The translations under genes and the position numbers were made by a program. The notes below the pieces were generated by a model. That model made no database searches and was not told the origin of the DNA. It saw nothing but the letters and a program-made list of their open reading frames with translations. From NCBI GenBank assembly GCA_026770025.1, contig JAMXDE010000005.1, forward strand, positions 992,001-1,056,000: a DNA stretch of 64,000 bases. The letters are read 5' to 3'. Each line of letters begins with the position of its first letter. Position 1 is the first letter of the stretch. This document shows positions 1 through 10,879 of this stretch, piece after piece. The DNA is from Craspedostauros australis. Its lineage: Eukaryota > Bacillariophyta > Bacillariophyceae > Mastogloiales > Achnanthaceae.

Positions 1-1615
1 TGGTGGCTTCGTCCGCTTCCTCGCCCGTGAGGATGTCGATGAAGCGTTTGATTTTGTCATCGAGACCGGTCGTGCGCTTGCCGTATCGTTTGCGCGAATT
101 GCTGGCGAATAGATGCAGCGGTGTGTCGCCCGCCTTGGATTGCTCGAGGATGCTGTCGGGATTGAGGGCGACGAGCTTGGTCGCCACGTCGATATCCATG
201 CCCTTCTCGTGCTTGCAGGCTGCGATGTAGTGCAATGGCAGCATGCCGACGCTGTCGCATATTTTGGACGCCTCGGGATCGAACTCGATGAGCGTCTGCT
301 GGATTGCCGCGTACGCGCCGAATCCCAGAGCGGCATGCAGCGGGGTGGCGCCGTTTTTGTTTTGGAGCGACGTGAATTTGACGGTGCCCGTGGCATGATC
401 GGACGACGACGACGACGACATGCCGGATGGCGAACCATCGGGAGGCGCGGTGTGCTGGTACAGGATGGAATGCACGAGGGCGTTGCATTTGTTCTCGACG
501 TAGGCGGTCGCCGAATCGGCCAGGAACGCAGGCGAGGAGACGAGCAGATGCAGGGGGATGTCGCCCTGGAAGTTGCGCACGTTGTGCGTGGACGGTGCGC
601 CCTTGCTGAGAATCTCAATGATGGTGATATCGATCTGGTTGGTGGATGGGTCCGATTCCAGGTTGGCGCATGCCAAGTGCATGGGCGTGTTGCCGTCGGC
701 ATCCTGCTTGATGAGGATGGCCTCGCGGCTGTGGAACGGGATGATGGAGACGAGTAGCTTGACGAGGGGGAGCGGGGCCTTCCACACGGCCGTGTGGATC
801 GGCGTCGCCTTTGCTTTGGTGGTTGCGCACAGCTCTGCCACGATGACGTCCTTGTCCTTCGTCTTGAGGTCTTCGACGGCGCTGAGCATCCCGTGCCAAT
901 CGGCCTTCTTCAAGAATTTGTGCAGATCCACCGTGGGCTTGACGGCGGTCGCCAGCGACGCTGTTGGTGGCGCGGAGGCCGATGCAGACGCCGCCGATGC
1001 CACCGTGCCCGTGTCATGCGACGAGCCCTTCCTGCCTGGCGATTCCAGGGTGTTGTCGGTGTTGGAATCGACGGTGGGCGTGGTGGATCCCACCTCATCG
1101 AGCGCCTCGTGTCTGTAGGATTGCTTCTTGAGGCTGCTGTCGCTGCTGCGCATCTGGGCCATGTGATCGTCCAGATCCGTGGAGTCGGTGCGCGACAACG
1201 AGATCTCCACCTGGCGTCCGGCCATGCTGCTTGCGCTGTCGTTCAGCGGCGGTCTGGGTGGCGAGGGCGGTTGTTGTTGCTGTTCTTGCTGCTGTTCTTG
1301 CTGCTGTTCTTGCTGATGCTGCTGGTGAGCCACGATCATGGTGGCCACTTCCGCGGGATCCTTGAGGTCCACGGAGCCGTCCACCGTGACTTCCTCAAAG
1401 TCCACCTCCTCCTCGTAGTACTCGAACTCGTCATCGTCGTCTTCGTCGCCCACCTGGCCGAACGAGCCGCAATCGTCGTCGTCGTCGACGTACTCTTCGA
1501 TGATCTCCTCTTCGTAGCCGTCTTCGGCGTATTCCTCCATCGTCGATTGCCCATGGTGCTGCTCCTCCTCCACGACTTCCTCCATCACGTGCTTCGCATG
1601 CATGGCCGTCGCCAT
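1..1615 (-). CDS. Ankyrin-repeat protein, partial (runs off left edge)
   Basis: One open frame without stops runs from the ATG at 1615-1613 to the window edge, giving at least 538 residues. The N-terminal ~90 residues are strongly acidic (runs of E and D), followed by a Q-rich stretch (QQEQQQEQQQE, about residues 100-115) and a Ser/Thr-rich linker. From about residue 240 to the edge, ankyrin-like helices repeat with cores such as ATPIHTAV, GNTPMHLAC, GDIPLHLL, GATPLHAAL, MLPLHYIA and GDTPLHLFA. No membrane segment or signal peptide is seen. Ankyrin repeats mediate protein-protein contacts; the partner cannot be deduced. The C-terminus is missing here. The start sits at the beginning of the acidic block, and upstream sequence loses coding character. 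The Q-rich stretch is encoded by an imperfect CTGCTGTTCTTG repeat at 1273-1320. Confidence 0.85.
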   Translation of the reverse strand, partial: MATAMHAKHVMEEVVEEEQHHGQSTMEEYAEDGYEEEIIEEYVDDDDDCGSFGQVGDEDDDDEFEYYEEEVDFEEVTVDGSVDLKDPAEVATMIVAHQQHQQEQQQEQQQEQQQQPPSPPRPPLNDSASSMAGRQVEISLSRTDSTDLDDHMAQMRSSDSSLKKQSYRHEALDEVGSTTPTVDSNTDNTLESPGRKGSSHDTGTVASAASASASAPPTASLATAVKPTVDLHKFLKKADWHGMLSAVEDLKTKDKDVIVAELCATTKAKATPIHTAVWKAPLPLVKLLVSIIPFHSREAILIKQDADGNTPMHLACANLESDPSTNQIDITIIEILSKGAPSTHNVRNFQGDIPLHLLVSSPAFLADSATAYVENKCNALVHSILYQHTAPPDGSPSGMSSSSSSDHATGTVKFTSLQNKNGATPLHAALGFGAYAAIQQTLIEFDPEASKICDSVGMLPLHYIAACKHEKGMDIDVATKLVALNPDSILEQSKAGDTPLHLFASNSRKRYGKRTTGLDDKIKRFIDILTGEEADEAT

Positions 1616-4600
1616 GGTCGCACTCTCGTGTTCAGATTCTGGGGTGTTCTCTTGTGTGCAGATTCTCAATGGTCTGGATGGTCTGAATGGTCTGAATGGC
1701 CTCAAGGGTGGTTTCTTGTTCGCACTTGTCTTCTGCTGTGTACTGTGGTGTGGTGGGATGTTGTGGTTGAGACAAAAGACTTCTTGCCAACGGTTGGTTT
1801 GCAGCCGTTCACTCTGCGCCCTGTGTATGGATGAGGTGCGGCCTTGATCCTTGTGCTGTGAGTTGCTGCCCTCGACAAAGTGCCTCGATGAATTTCGGCG
1901 AAGGAATGTGTGTTGTGATGTGAGGATGGTGATCGTGGAGGTGTCGGCGGCGATGACAACGGCGATGCTGTTGTCGTCACGTTCCTCTCTCTCTTGTGTG
2001 TCAAACTCTTTCTTCCTGTGTTTCGCTGAGTCGGCCAAATGCAACAAGGATCCTATCTTTTCGCGCCGAACTTCTGTTCTTGTGTACGAGACTTTGAGTC
2101 GCGGAGTTGCTGTGGTGGTGGTGGTGGGTATGGAAGCGAAGCCTTCGACCGCACTTGTCGCGCGGTACTAACCGTTTTTTGCGTCGGTGGCTTCTTGCTC
2201 AGCGATAATCCGCCTTGACAAACAAACCGAAAACGAGACAAAACGCGACTCTTCCCCCGCGCTTTTGATGTTCCGCTGTTGCGTATCTCGTTCTTGCTTT
2301 AGCGTCGCTGTTGGCGTTGTTATTTGAACAGAACCATCGAATAACAACGACCAAATCAATGAAGAACGTGGCAAGTGTGCAACCGATAACACCACCAAAA
2401 TGGCTGCATCGTCCTAACATTCCAAATTCACGAGGCTCTGTGCGCAGTTGTGGACATGCGACACGCATTCAGACGTGGAATATGTGTGTGTGTGATGCTT
2501 TGGTGTGCGCCATCGTGCCTGTCTTAATGTCGCTCTTGTCCTTTTCACGCCCTCAATCGTCACACTGTTACCACATCCTGTCGCACTTTCCTGCACGGCC
2601 CTAAGTGTTCCTTCTTCGTCACCCTCCCTGACGTAGTGCGTGAAGCCTTCGGAGAAAAAGGACCCAAGCTGTGCAACGACAACAACACAAGAACCACAAC
2701 CAAAACAATCGATTTCGATCGCCCAGCGCGCGACTGCTCGCACCTCACACGCAACGATGTGACGAACGCAATCCACGAGAAGTTGAGCAGCGCAACCAAC
2801 CACACACAAACGTGAGTATGGTGCCAATACTCTCCGGTTAGACTTGCGTCTTGCTAACTGCAGGCCAGTAATCGTAGTGGCAAGTTACTACATGTTGGAG
2901 GAAAAGCACGATATTGTGCAAGGCAGAATGAGCAAAGGCCAAATCAACTTTCGTTTGCTCATGGCGAGATAACGCTCCATCCACCCCCATGCTCTTCTGT
3001 TCATCCTTGCTCGACTTCCTCCAGATGCAATCTCGTTCCAGTCCAGTGTGTACGAATAGAGTTCCTTGGGTTTGTGCCATGGATACGTTGATGGTACAAA
3101 CACTTTGCCTCACATTTTCATCACCACTTGTACAAGTACCAGGCAATACATGAACAGGAACAATTGCATGCATCGGTGATGATGGAAAAGAGATTCCTAA
3201 GCTGCCTGATGCTGTTCCATCCAACCCTGTCCCATCGAAGGATGCCTCAGGCTCCACCTGATCCTAATTTCCTTGCTCTGCCCAATCACGTTCGGGAAAA
3301 GATGATGAACACATGATAAAGCCAAGCGAGATTGCAAAGCACCTTGGAGACGCAGGGGCGAAGGATCACGATTGGATTCCGATGTGAAAGCAAGCAGAGG
3401 AACAAACACACATCATGGTCTTTGTCATGAGGCATCAGTGCGCTTCTGGTTCTCAATGGAGCTTTTTGAACTGTCAATATTCCGACTGACCTTCACCCGC
3501 TTCGCATTCGCTGGTTCTCACAAACCGTGATAAAACGTCATTTGCATGTCCATCGTACGAAACACGGTTTTGACAACCTTCTTCGACACATTCAACCGCA
3601 TTCTATTTGTATATTGCCCCGTATCCCAGAACGTCGCCGAAAGTCCATTTTGGACAGCCTGCAACGACTCACAAGGGACACATACGGCCGTTCACGTTTC
3701 GGAACACAGCAACCCGGTTCCAGACCTGTTTGTCCTCCACAACGCGCCAACGTCCCACTTTTGCCCCAAAACAATGGACCCAGGAGCAATCCTATCGAAT
3801 GCACCAACTGAATTGACCAGAGCACAAGCACGTCTTGGAGCACACGGTGGAGCCAAATCTCATACCCTCTCTTGCAACCGCAGAGTTACAAACTACGAGT
3901 AGATCATGAAGGAGGAAGAGAGCCTGCTTTCTCACGCTGTTGTTCACGTGACGATTCCAACATGCCTGCCTGAGGCGTTCGATTTCGTGTGTCCGTTCGG
4001 TTTGGCTTCTTCGTGTTGATTGATTGGTTGGTTCCTTGAGTTTTCTTGGGCCTCATGGCTTTTCTGTTCTTCGCTCCTCCACGACTCAATGGATAGAGTC
4101 GTTCTGTCTGGCCTTCTTCCAACGTCGTGTTCATCCAAGTTCGCGAGTCGTCACCAAACTTCACGAGTCTTCGATGTCGTTCATGCGGCAAATAACCCGA
4201 AGAAGAAGCAAGCTGGAAATGCCCACGTCGCCAGCTGCGTCCCATGTCGCAAGAATTCGTGGCTTGTGTTCCGTTTGGACTCACACGATCGGTGCCCCAC
4301 GAATAGCATGACGAACAAGAAAACTCTTCTCCCACAAACATACTTATCCCCTGGGCAAGATGTGACGTTCTTCATAAGTGTATTGGGACATGTCACACGA
4401 CTCATGGTCGTTTTGCTCGTATTTTTCAGATAGCGAAGAACATCCATCCCCAGCGTGTTGGAAGCAACCGCGTTTCAAATCAAACGTTTGGGTCGTGTCG
4501 GCCAACAACAAAGCGTTCAACGTGACAGTTTTGTGAGAATTCAAGATCATCGACGAACACGAATGGAACGACCGGTGAACGCTTCGTTAATTGTTCGTAG

Positions 4601-4989
4601 GTTGGTTGCTGTTGTATAGTCTGAATGACGCTGGGGAGGATTCGTGCTGTTGTGTCGTAGACACTTCGGTGGGATCCTATCGACACTTTCTGCTCATGAA
4701 AACGAAAGCGGCAAAACAACCCAACGCAACACGATCCAGCTCAACCCCATTCATCAACGCACTCTTCGCGCTACTGTTTGTGGAATGTGCGGTTGTGTTG
4801 GTACGAGGAGTGCGTGAAGACAGACCCATAGGTGAAGAAACACCATCAACACACGATCACACGAAGACGCCATTGATCGAAGTGCCTGCATGATTGACGA
4901 CCTCAGTTTGCCGGCAAAAGACAACTCGAGGACATGAGGGCACAACAAAAAGGGCTGGGCAAACACAATCACAAATCAACGACAAACGA
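1616..4989. other. Intergenic, no convincing gene
   Basis: This 3.4-kb stretch lies between the ankyrin gene and transposon A. Reading frames up to about 140 codons occur on both strands (for example 2414-2827 minus and 2838-3257 minus), but none has a recognisable domain, compositional signature or plausible splice partner. The first ~500 bp upstream of the ankyrin ATG presumably holds its promoter. I see no tRNA, repeat array or transposon end in it. Confidence 0.5.
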
Positions 4990-4993
4990 ATAA

Positions 4994-5146
4994 GAGCCCG
5001 ATCAGTGAGTCGACCAACACTTTGAAATAGACCTCCAGAAATTTTCTCTTCTACATACTAACCAAGCACATATTCGTAATCCCTTTAGGTCTAATACAAA
5101 TAATTAACCGTTACATTTTTGAGTTAGATCCTATTTTAAGTTTTAC
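4994..5146 (+). repeat. Left terminal inverted repeat of transposon A
   Basis: The first 39 bp match the reverse complement of the right end exactly. Further inward the arms align imperfectly through a shared AT-rich block (AAGCACATATTCGTAATCC, then TAATTAACCGTTACATTTTT). Confidence 0.85.
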
Positions 5147-5626
5147 AGACCGATGGATATGCGCAATTTTCGATCTCTCTCGGGTTTCAGCCTTTCGCCT
5201 ACGACTACATCGATCCAATTTAACCCTTTGCTGTTCTTCGTTTCAGCGACGTTGTTCCCATTTTGAATTGTTTAGTCTCTTTTTGAGGTGTTCCGATCAG
5301 ACCATCCAACAGTCCCTCCACGATAGCACTAGTTGTATAGTTTTGGGGGAAGCGGTGAGTCTGCGTTTACATTCATTCTACCCTCCGTTTGCTTAATCCG
5401 TCATCTACGTCACCAGACTGGCTGCTGCGTCATGAAACACAAATCACAGCACGATGTGAAGCAGCATCTGCGACGTTTCTTCGTGACGGAATGGTCGAGT
5501 TGCATTGGTACTCCGGAAGTGTTTTGTGTCATGCTTCTTTCGTGCATTTTGGATAGGTGTTTGCAATTACCTTATCCCCCAGTATGTCCGACTGGTTGAG
5601 AGTGCCAGACTCCAAAAAACAACAAC

Positions 5627-6328
5627 ATGACAATGGCGGAACACCAAAAAACGCCACAATGGCCGTCCAACGGCAATCACTGCGCCGCACCAACCAGCGG
5701 TCCAATGACAAATCCAAGCACATCGCCGTCACCGCGATGCAGCCGTTGGTGGGTGGACGAGAGGGGGTCGCGAGAGCGCTTGATTTGGGGCCGTCGCAGG
5801 CCCCAGATCAAACGTCACAATTTCGCACCAGATTGCCTCGTTGCATATGGCCGGTGTACTCCATCCACAACCCACCCCAACGCCTATGGATGGGCAAGAT
5901 GGCTCCAGGAGGCCAAGACCAAGATTTCCACGAAGTTTGAGGTTCGGGGACGACCGAGAAGGTGTCCGCGCGGAGGAAACAGTGGAGGGCAAGAGTTTTG
6001 GCGGTGTATCGCGGGGGTTCCCATGGTGTGGCTTTGGCTGTGACAGGCAGCATCATCAAGCCACCCAATCGCCAAGTCGCCCATGCAAGATGCGTGCGAC
6101 ACCAACGGAAGATGCACGTCGCGAAGTTCGCGCCGCAGATATTGTCTGGAAGAGGCTGTGGCCTCGAATGAGTACAGACAGGTCATGTTTTGGTGGGGTG
6201 CCACGAAAAGAGATGGCATCACCAAATGGAGGTGTACCATCAAGACCATCGATGCCCATCCCCCTCTGGATGCATCATCATGTCACCAGGGAGTGTGGGA
6301 ATGCACGAGGGGCACGTGGAGGGGCTGA
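5627..6328 (+). pseudogene. Degenerate ORF of the module shared with transposon B
   Basis: Two overlapping frames together match the frames at 43632-44196 in transposon B at the protein level. Shared patterns include LIWGRxRP, YGxC, GWAR..QE, TKFExRGxPxRCP and GGQEF in the first frame, then HARCVRxQxKM, SGRGC and WRCT in the next. Frame changes separate these blocks, so neither copy is a single intact gene. Conservation at the amino-acid level suggests a former coding function. Cys/His residues around YGxC and WRCT hint at a zinc-binding domain, but no family is assigned. Confidence 0.4.
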
Positions 6329-6346
6329 AAGGGTCATGTGCATGAG

Positions 6347-6367
6347 GTATGGATCCGTATCCATACC
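6347..6367. other. Short hairpin in shared transposon module
   Basis: A perfect 9-bp inverted repeat, GGTATGGAT and ATCCATACC, flanks the 4-nt loop CCGT. The equivalent place in transposon B (44208-44233) also forms a hairpin, with a different stem sequence. Confidence 0.5.
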
Positions 6368-6844
6368 GCATCCGGCTTGAAAATCGTTTTTTGGAATCAC
6401 TCTTTTTCAGTGTATGGACACTTTGGGGCATGCAATGTGGCCAAAACGTTGTATCCTTCATGGATTGGGTAGATGGGGGGTATACAGAGCGATTGTGGTG
6501 CGCAGTTTATCAAAATACCAGGATGATGATGATGATCATGGGTGCTGATTGGAGGGCAACATTGCTTGGTCGAGAATTTTGTGAATCCACCACACAACTG
6601 TGTGATGGACCAACATGACACTAAAAATAATTTCTTTGTCAATTTAACTTCGATATTCTGTATAAACACTAGTCAGGTGTATGAATGCACTGTTTAGATT
6701 TAATTGTAGACGATGTGTTGTTGAGATATAGCATGACAAGCAGATATTGGATGTGCTTTTTGGATGGCCTCTAGACTCGTTTTAGTAGCATGGTCTGCCC
6801 CCACAAAACTCCACAACTAGTGTTATCGCGGTGACGCACAGCCA

Positions 6845-9800
6845 TCACAAAATTTCCGTCTCATCATCCAACACAGCCTCACTTTCTGTGTTCGCCTTCA
6901 TTGTGTGAGCATCACACCACATCTGATGGTCCAATTCCTCTTCCTCTTTCTGCAACTCCTCTTCAATTCGTTCCTCCTCTGTTGCAGCTGGTGCATTGGA
7001 GGTTGCCACAATTACAGATGCTGTTGCTGTGCTTGTTGGGTTGGTGTTGGTGTTGGTTTCCGCCTTGAGAGCGGCCTGCTTCTTGTCCTTGCGTTGTTTG
7101 GCGTTGTACGCTGCAAACAATGAAGCTTTGACACGCATGGGATTTGCGTGCAGTTGTACGTACCAGTCCGTTTTGGTTTTTTCGTCCTTCATCAGTTTCT
7201 CGTGTGCTTCGTGTTCGGACGGTCTGTTCTTCGGGTCCTTCGCGGACGCTGCGCAGATGTCCTTCAACTTGTCCGCGATGTAGTCTGGTAGTTTGGCGTT
7301 GGTCCGTGTTGTTTTGCTCGCCCAGCCTGGCACTGCGAGTGGTGGGTGTTCGGTTTCCGCGGTCTGGTCTTGTAGTGCTGTGGTGTGATCGGATGGTAGA
7401 TGTTGTTGTCCGTCTTGGAGGGCTTTGCCGATTGCGAACGCCTTGCTCTCTGTCGCTGTGCGCCCGAGTTTTCGCGTCTTGTCCGTCTTCCTGAACGATT
7501 CGGACGTTATCGGCAGCTTGTCGGACGTGTGCGAATCGGCAGGGAGGACACCCAACTTGTTGATGATCCACCCTTCCCATTCAGCGCTCTTGACCACAAC
7601 ATCTTCCGTGATGCCAGATGCAGCCACCAGCCGTGCCTGGTCATCGTCATACTTCACCTCGTGAGTCTGACGTACCTGCTGTCCGTTCGCGCGGAATCGC
7701 CTTTTTGGTGCGCCCGGTAACGTCGTGATGTTGCCTTCAAGGGTCTCTGCGTTGGCCAGTACCGTGGTGGTACCCACGATGTTACCAGCGACCAGTGCCT
7801 CGAAGAGTTGCAGCGGGGTCTTGATGTCGTGTCCACTTTGCACGTGTTTTCGCAGTACACGGGTGATGTACGCGAAGTGGGTGTCCAGCATGCTCTTACC
7901 GGTTTGGGCCTCCGTGTAGATCCACGCGATGATTTTGGCCGCCTTTCGTGTCACAAGGTTCTTGTTGAGTTTGGACGTGATGAGCGCGATGTGCTCGTGA
8001 CTGGCAAAACAACACGCATTATCGCTCTGTAGGATAATTTCAGTCACGGATGGGAGAATGTCTTTGACCTTTTTTTGCACGATCTCCAGCAGTCCACCAA
8101 CTTGAAGTGTGTCTTGTGTCGGTCTTCCATCGACCACAATGTCGATGAACCGATAAGTAAAAATGTCATTGCGACATGTGATGACCATTGCCCCAAGCAG
8201 TGACATTCCCTTCTTCCCCCAATATTCTTGCTGGGCTTCGCCTTGGCCTGTTGGTAGAATTTTTTGCTTATGGTCAAGTACCACATAGGCTCTTTCAGGC
8301 TTATCATTGAGCTCGGATTGATAAAAAGCGATTTTTCGGAATTGAACTTTTGCACGCACTTTGTGAGCCATGTAGTTAACAATTTCGTTGGCGAATCCCG
8401 GCGCCGCCGCAAGCATTGATTGCAATTCGTCTTTGTGTTCCGTGAGTTCGTTGTCCTTAAGCATTGTGACAAAAGGAACAAAACGATCATCCACAAATCG
8501 CATTGCTGCGCCACAACGGTTGCATACTTTACGTGGTTGTTCGCTTGCGGTGGTCACAGGAATGTCATTTGTGATGATTGGAATGTTGTTTGTGATGGTG
8601 GTGGTCTTCTTCCGCTTGTGCTTGTTGGTGCGTGGTTTGCGTTGATTGGTTGATGTGGATGTTGCCTTCTTCTTCTCCTTTTTGGTGGTGAGAGCGAACG
8701 TGGCCGAATGCATTGGGTCATCACACTCATGCTGCAAGTGAGACGCGGTGAATTCCCATTTGAGGAAGACGACAAGCAGCTCAAGCGCATGCAAGAGGGA
8801 CTTTGCCGTGCGCACATGTGACAAGATGACATCATCGGGCTCGTCATTGGCATCAACAGTGTCATCGTTTTTCTCCTCCCCATCCGCTTCGTACTTAGCC
8901 TCCAGCAGCTCGACTAGGCGCGAAATTGCCTGTTTGAGTTTCTCCGTCGCCATCCAGAAGTAACTCTCGAAGGAAGAAAGGCCCGTCTTGATCTTGCTTT
9001 TGCGTGTGAGTAGGTTAGTAATGGTGGTGAACGCGGGCCTTCCCACTGGGTTGTTTGTAGTGGACGAGTACATGCCGAATAATTCTCGGATGGTCGTGCC
9101 GCCTCGATCGAACACTGGGACATTTTCGAATTCAACCCCGCCATACTGTACCATGTGACTCAACCCTGCCTTGTATGTAGTAGTTGTCATGAGGAAGGAC
9201 ACCACACCAGAGAGATCACAGGCACGCACGCGATACTGGAGAACTCGCGATGGGATGACTTCGCCGTGGCTCAAGATGTCGTAGTAGCCGCGCAAAGTGC
9301 AGACCTGGCTGTGCGTGATGATGTCGCGTTTGGGAAGCATGCGCGCCTTCTGTTCCTCCGACAGCCCATGTGCGTGCTTGCCCAAGATAGCAGTGCACAG
9401 TGCATGTGGTGCAGACATGGCCAAAGCAGCTCTCACCGTGTGGGATGGTGTAGTTTGTCCGAGCAAGCAGAGGGTGTACAGGTTAGATGCCAACATTGTC
9501 GGAGGAAGCTCCACATTGCCGCGTACGTATGAAACCACCTGTTCCATCTGACAAGTTGGCACCTCCTCTTCTGGAAGCAGGACAGTCCAAAGTGCAGATG
9601 ATACGACACTCCACATCTGTTTCACAGAGCTCCAGATGGTCCGATCGTGTTGGCCTGTGAGAACGAATCCTGTTGTTGGCATTTGCTGGAGGATTTTAGG
9701 ATCTAGGTTAGATCGAAGCGCTACCATGATACGACCGATCGCATCACGCCTCCAGTTTCCCGCCTCTTCCGGGTCGTACCCGAACTGGCCTCCTCTCCTG

Positions 9801-10357
9801 TTCCTGCTGGCGCGTGTTCGTTGCTCCTTGCCGCTGTCGTCGTACGTGCTGTCGCTATCGCCAGAGGCATCTGCGTAGCCCCCAGCAACAACAGCGTTGC
9901 AGCGACGAGGGAGCCTCGCTGGTGGGGTAGGCGCGACAGGTGGTGCAACGTCAGGCGCAGCATGGGGTGGCGCGTTCACGATAACGCTCACCGAAGTCCC
10001 ATCGCCGACACCTCGTCCCTCCGAACGCACCCTGACGTTGGAGTCGTCGAAGACGCCTCCGTTGTTGTCAAGGATGTGTACGAACACATGCAGCTCGCGA
10101 GCGTGCGCATGCGTGCCGTTCGGGACGAGGTCGCCATCCGCTGCATGCATCGGCTTCACATCGATCACTTGCGTGATGATGGTCGGCTTCCGCAATGCAG
10201 CGGACGGCTTGTCAGGCAACAGTTGCTCTGCAGTCGGCAGCAGGTTCCCCTTCGAATCGACGGGAGGAGCAGACACAGGGCGAGCCGAACACGGTTTCTT
10301 ACGAGGAGAGGGGTTGCCATCCTTGGAGAGGGCCTTGGCAGCAGCAGAGGGAAACAT
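6845..10357 (-). CDS. DDE-like transposase of transposon A (1170 aa)
   Basis: A single uninterrupted frame from ATG (10357) to TGA (6845). The N-terminal ~200 residues are Pro/Ala-rich and low complexity. Residues of about 200-480 are helical and unassigned. A basic stretch and a CxxC pair (VCNRCGAAMRF, near 620) precede the conserved core. The core has YVVLDHKQKI (near 694), a central EIILQSDNACCF (near 777) and TGKSMLDTHFAYITRVL (near 822). This order, with Asp in each block and a GKxxxD-H motif last, resembles the catalytic core of eukaryotic DDE transposases. The C-terminal third is hydrophilic, with a K/E-rich region around 1020-1160. It fills the interior of the TIR-bounded element, which supports a transposase role. 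I did not recognise the family, so catalytic residues are proposals. Confidence 0.65.
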   Translation of the reverse strand: MFPSAAAKALSKDGNPSPRKKPCSARPVSAPPVDSKGNLLPTAEQLLPDKPSAALRKPTIITQVIDVKPMHAADGDLVPNGTHAHARELHVFVHILDNNGGVFDDSNVRVRSEGRGVGDGTSVSVIVNAPPHAAPDVAPPVAPTPPARLPRRCNAVVAGGYADASGDSDSTYDDSGKEQRTRASRNRRGGQFGYDPEEAGNWRRDAIGRIMVALRSNLDPKILQQMPTTGFVLTGQHDRTIWSSVKQMWSVVSSALWTVLLPEEEVPTCQMEQVVSYVRGNVELPPTMLASNLYTLCLLGQTTPSHTVRAALAMSAPHALCTAILGKHAHGLSEEQKARMLPKRDIITHSQVCTLRGYYDILSHGEVIPSRVLQYRVRACDLSGVVSFLMTTTTYKAGLSHMVQYGGVEFENVPVFDRGGTTIRELFGMYSSTTNNPVGRPAFTTITNLLTRKSKIKTGLSSFESYFWMATEKLKQAISRLVELLEAKYEADGEEKNDDTVDANDEPDDVILSHVRTAKSLLHALELLVVFLKWEFTASHLQHECDDPMHSATFALTTKKEKKKATSTSTNQRKPRTNKHKRKKTTTITNNIPIITNDIPVTTASEQPRKVCNRCGAAMRFVDDRFVPFVTMLKDNELTEHKDELQSMLAAAPGFANEIVNYMAHKVRAKVQFRKIAFYQSELNDKPERAYVVLDHKQKILPTGQGEAQQEYWGKKGMSLLGAMVITCRNDIFTYRFIDIVVDGRPTQDTLQVGGLLEIVQKKVKDILPSVTEIILQSDNACCFASHEHIALITSKLNKNLVTRKAAKIIAWIYTEAQTGKSMLDTHFAYITRVLRKHVQSGHDIKTPLQLFEALVAGNIVGTTTVLANAETLEGNITTLPGAPKRRFRANGQQVRQTHEVKYDDDQARLVAASGITEDVVVKSAEWEGWIINKLGVLPADSHTSDKLPITSESFRKTDKTRKLGRTATESKAFAIGKALQDGQQHLPSDHTTALQDQTAETEHPPLAVPGWASKTTRTNAKLPDYIADKLKDICAASAKDPKNRPSEHEAHEKLMKDEKTKTDWYVQLHANPMRVKASLFAAYNAKQRKDKKQAALKAETNTNTNPTSTATASVIVATSNAPAATEEERIEEELQKEEEELDHQMWCDAHTMKANTESEAVLDDETEIL

Positions 10358-10502
10358 GGTGGAATTGTTGGTGGAGAGTAGTGTTGTTTGCTAGGTGGAT
10401 GTGATGAACTGCACTGGTCTGAGACGAAGTGAGCAAGGAGAGCATAGGATGAAGGCCGATCATTCAGGAACAGCAACAACAACAACAACAACAACAACAA
10501 CA

Positions 10503-10536
<34 letters not shown>

Positions 10537-10879
10537 TGACGAGAACGGGCATGGAGCGAAATGGCGAGTGTGCAGGGCATTGGCGAGGAAAGTTGTGAAT
10601 GGAGCCAAAGCGGGGCGCAAATTTGTGAAATGATGGCGATGATGTGTTTTGTGTGATGTGTTTTGTGTCATGTGTTTTGTGACGAGCAGAATGTGGAATC
10701 AGGTGCCACATGCTAACGTGTAATTAACGCGTACCAAACGACTGAGACCTTCGGAAGCCAATCCGTGACTGATCACCTCACGATAAATACGTGAGAACAG
10801 CATAGAACCTTCTACCAACAACAACGGGTTTTGTGCTGTTGGACCCACGTGACTGCTTTGCGTACATAGATTACTCCAT
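10358..10879. other. Upstream region of transposon A ORF with microsatellite
   Basis: Non-coding interior of transposon A between the transposase start and the right TIR. It contains a (CAA)n tract at about 10474-10503 followed directly by a (CTA)n tract to about 10535, and a TGTGTTTTGTG triplication near 10646-10681. The transposase promoter is presumably here. Confidence 0.5.
10474..10535. repeat. Compound microsatellite (CAA)n(CTA)n
   Basis: About ten CAA units run directly into about ten CTA units, inside transposon A and upstream of its ORF. Confidence 0.9.

Larger units (their letters stand above)
5319..6833. mobile_element. Shortened transposon-B-like module nested in transposon A
   Basis: Both ends carry the inner part of the transposon B terminal repeat: CACGATAGCACTAGTTGT at the left, and its inverse CACAACTAGTGTTATCG at the right. 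Positions 5319-5550 align with 35190-35430 of transposon B (shared TTTGCT...ATCCGTC-TCTACGTCAC). Positions 5590-6833 align with 43440-44725. About 8 kb of B, including its transposase, is absent. This looks like an internally deleted, non-autonomous relative. I could not find a clean target-site duplication, so the boundaries are approximate. Confidence 0.65.

Noticed and set aside
794-1834. 346-codon plus-strand frame with Leu/Phe runs opposite the first ankyrin gene
   Set aside because: The Leu/Phe runs are the complement of CAG/GAA-rich acidic and Q-rich coding sequence; the minus-strand frame has ankyrin repeats.
5319-6833. TA target duplication for the nested B-like module
   Set aside because: No TA or other matching flank is present at both ends, so independent insertion could not be shown.
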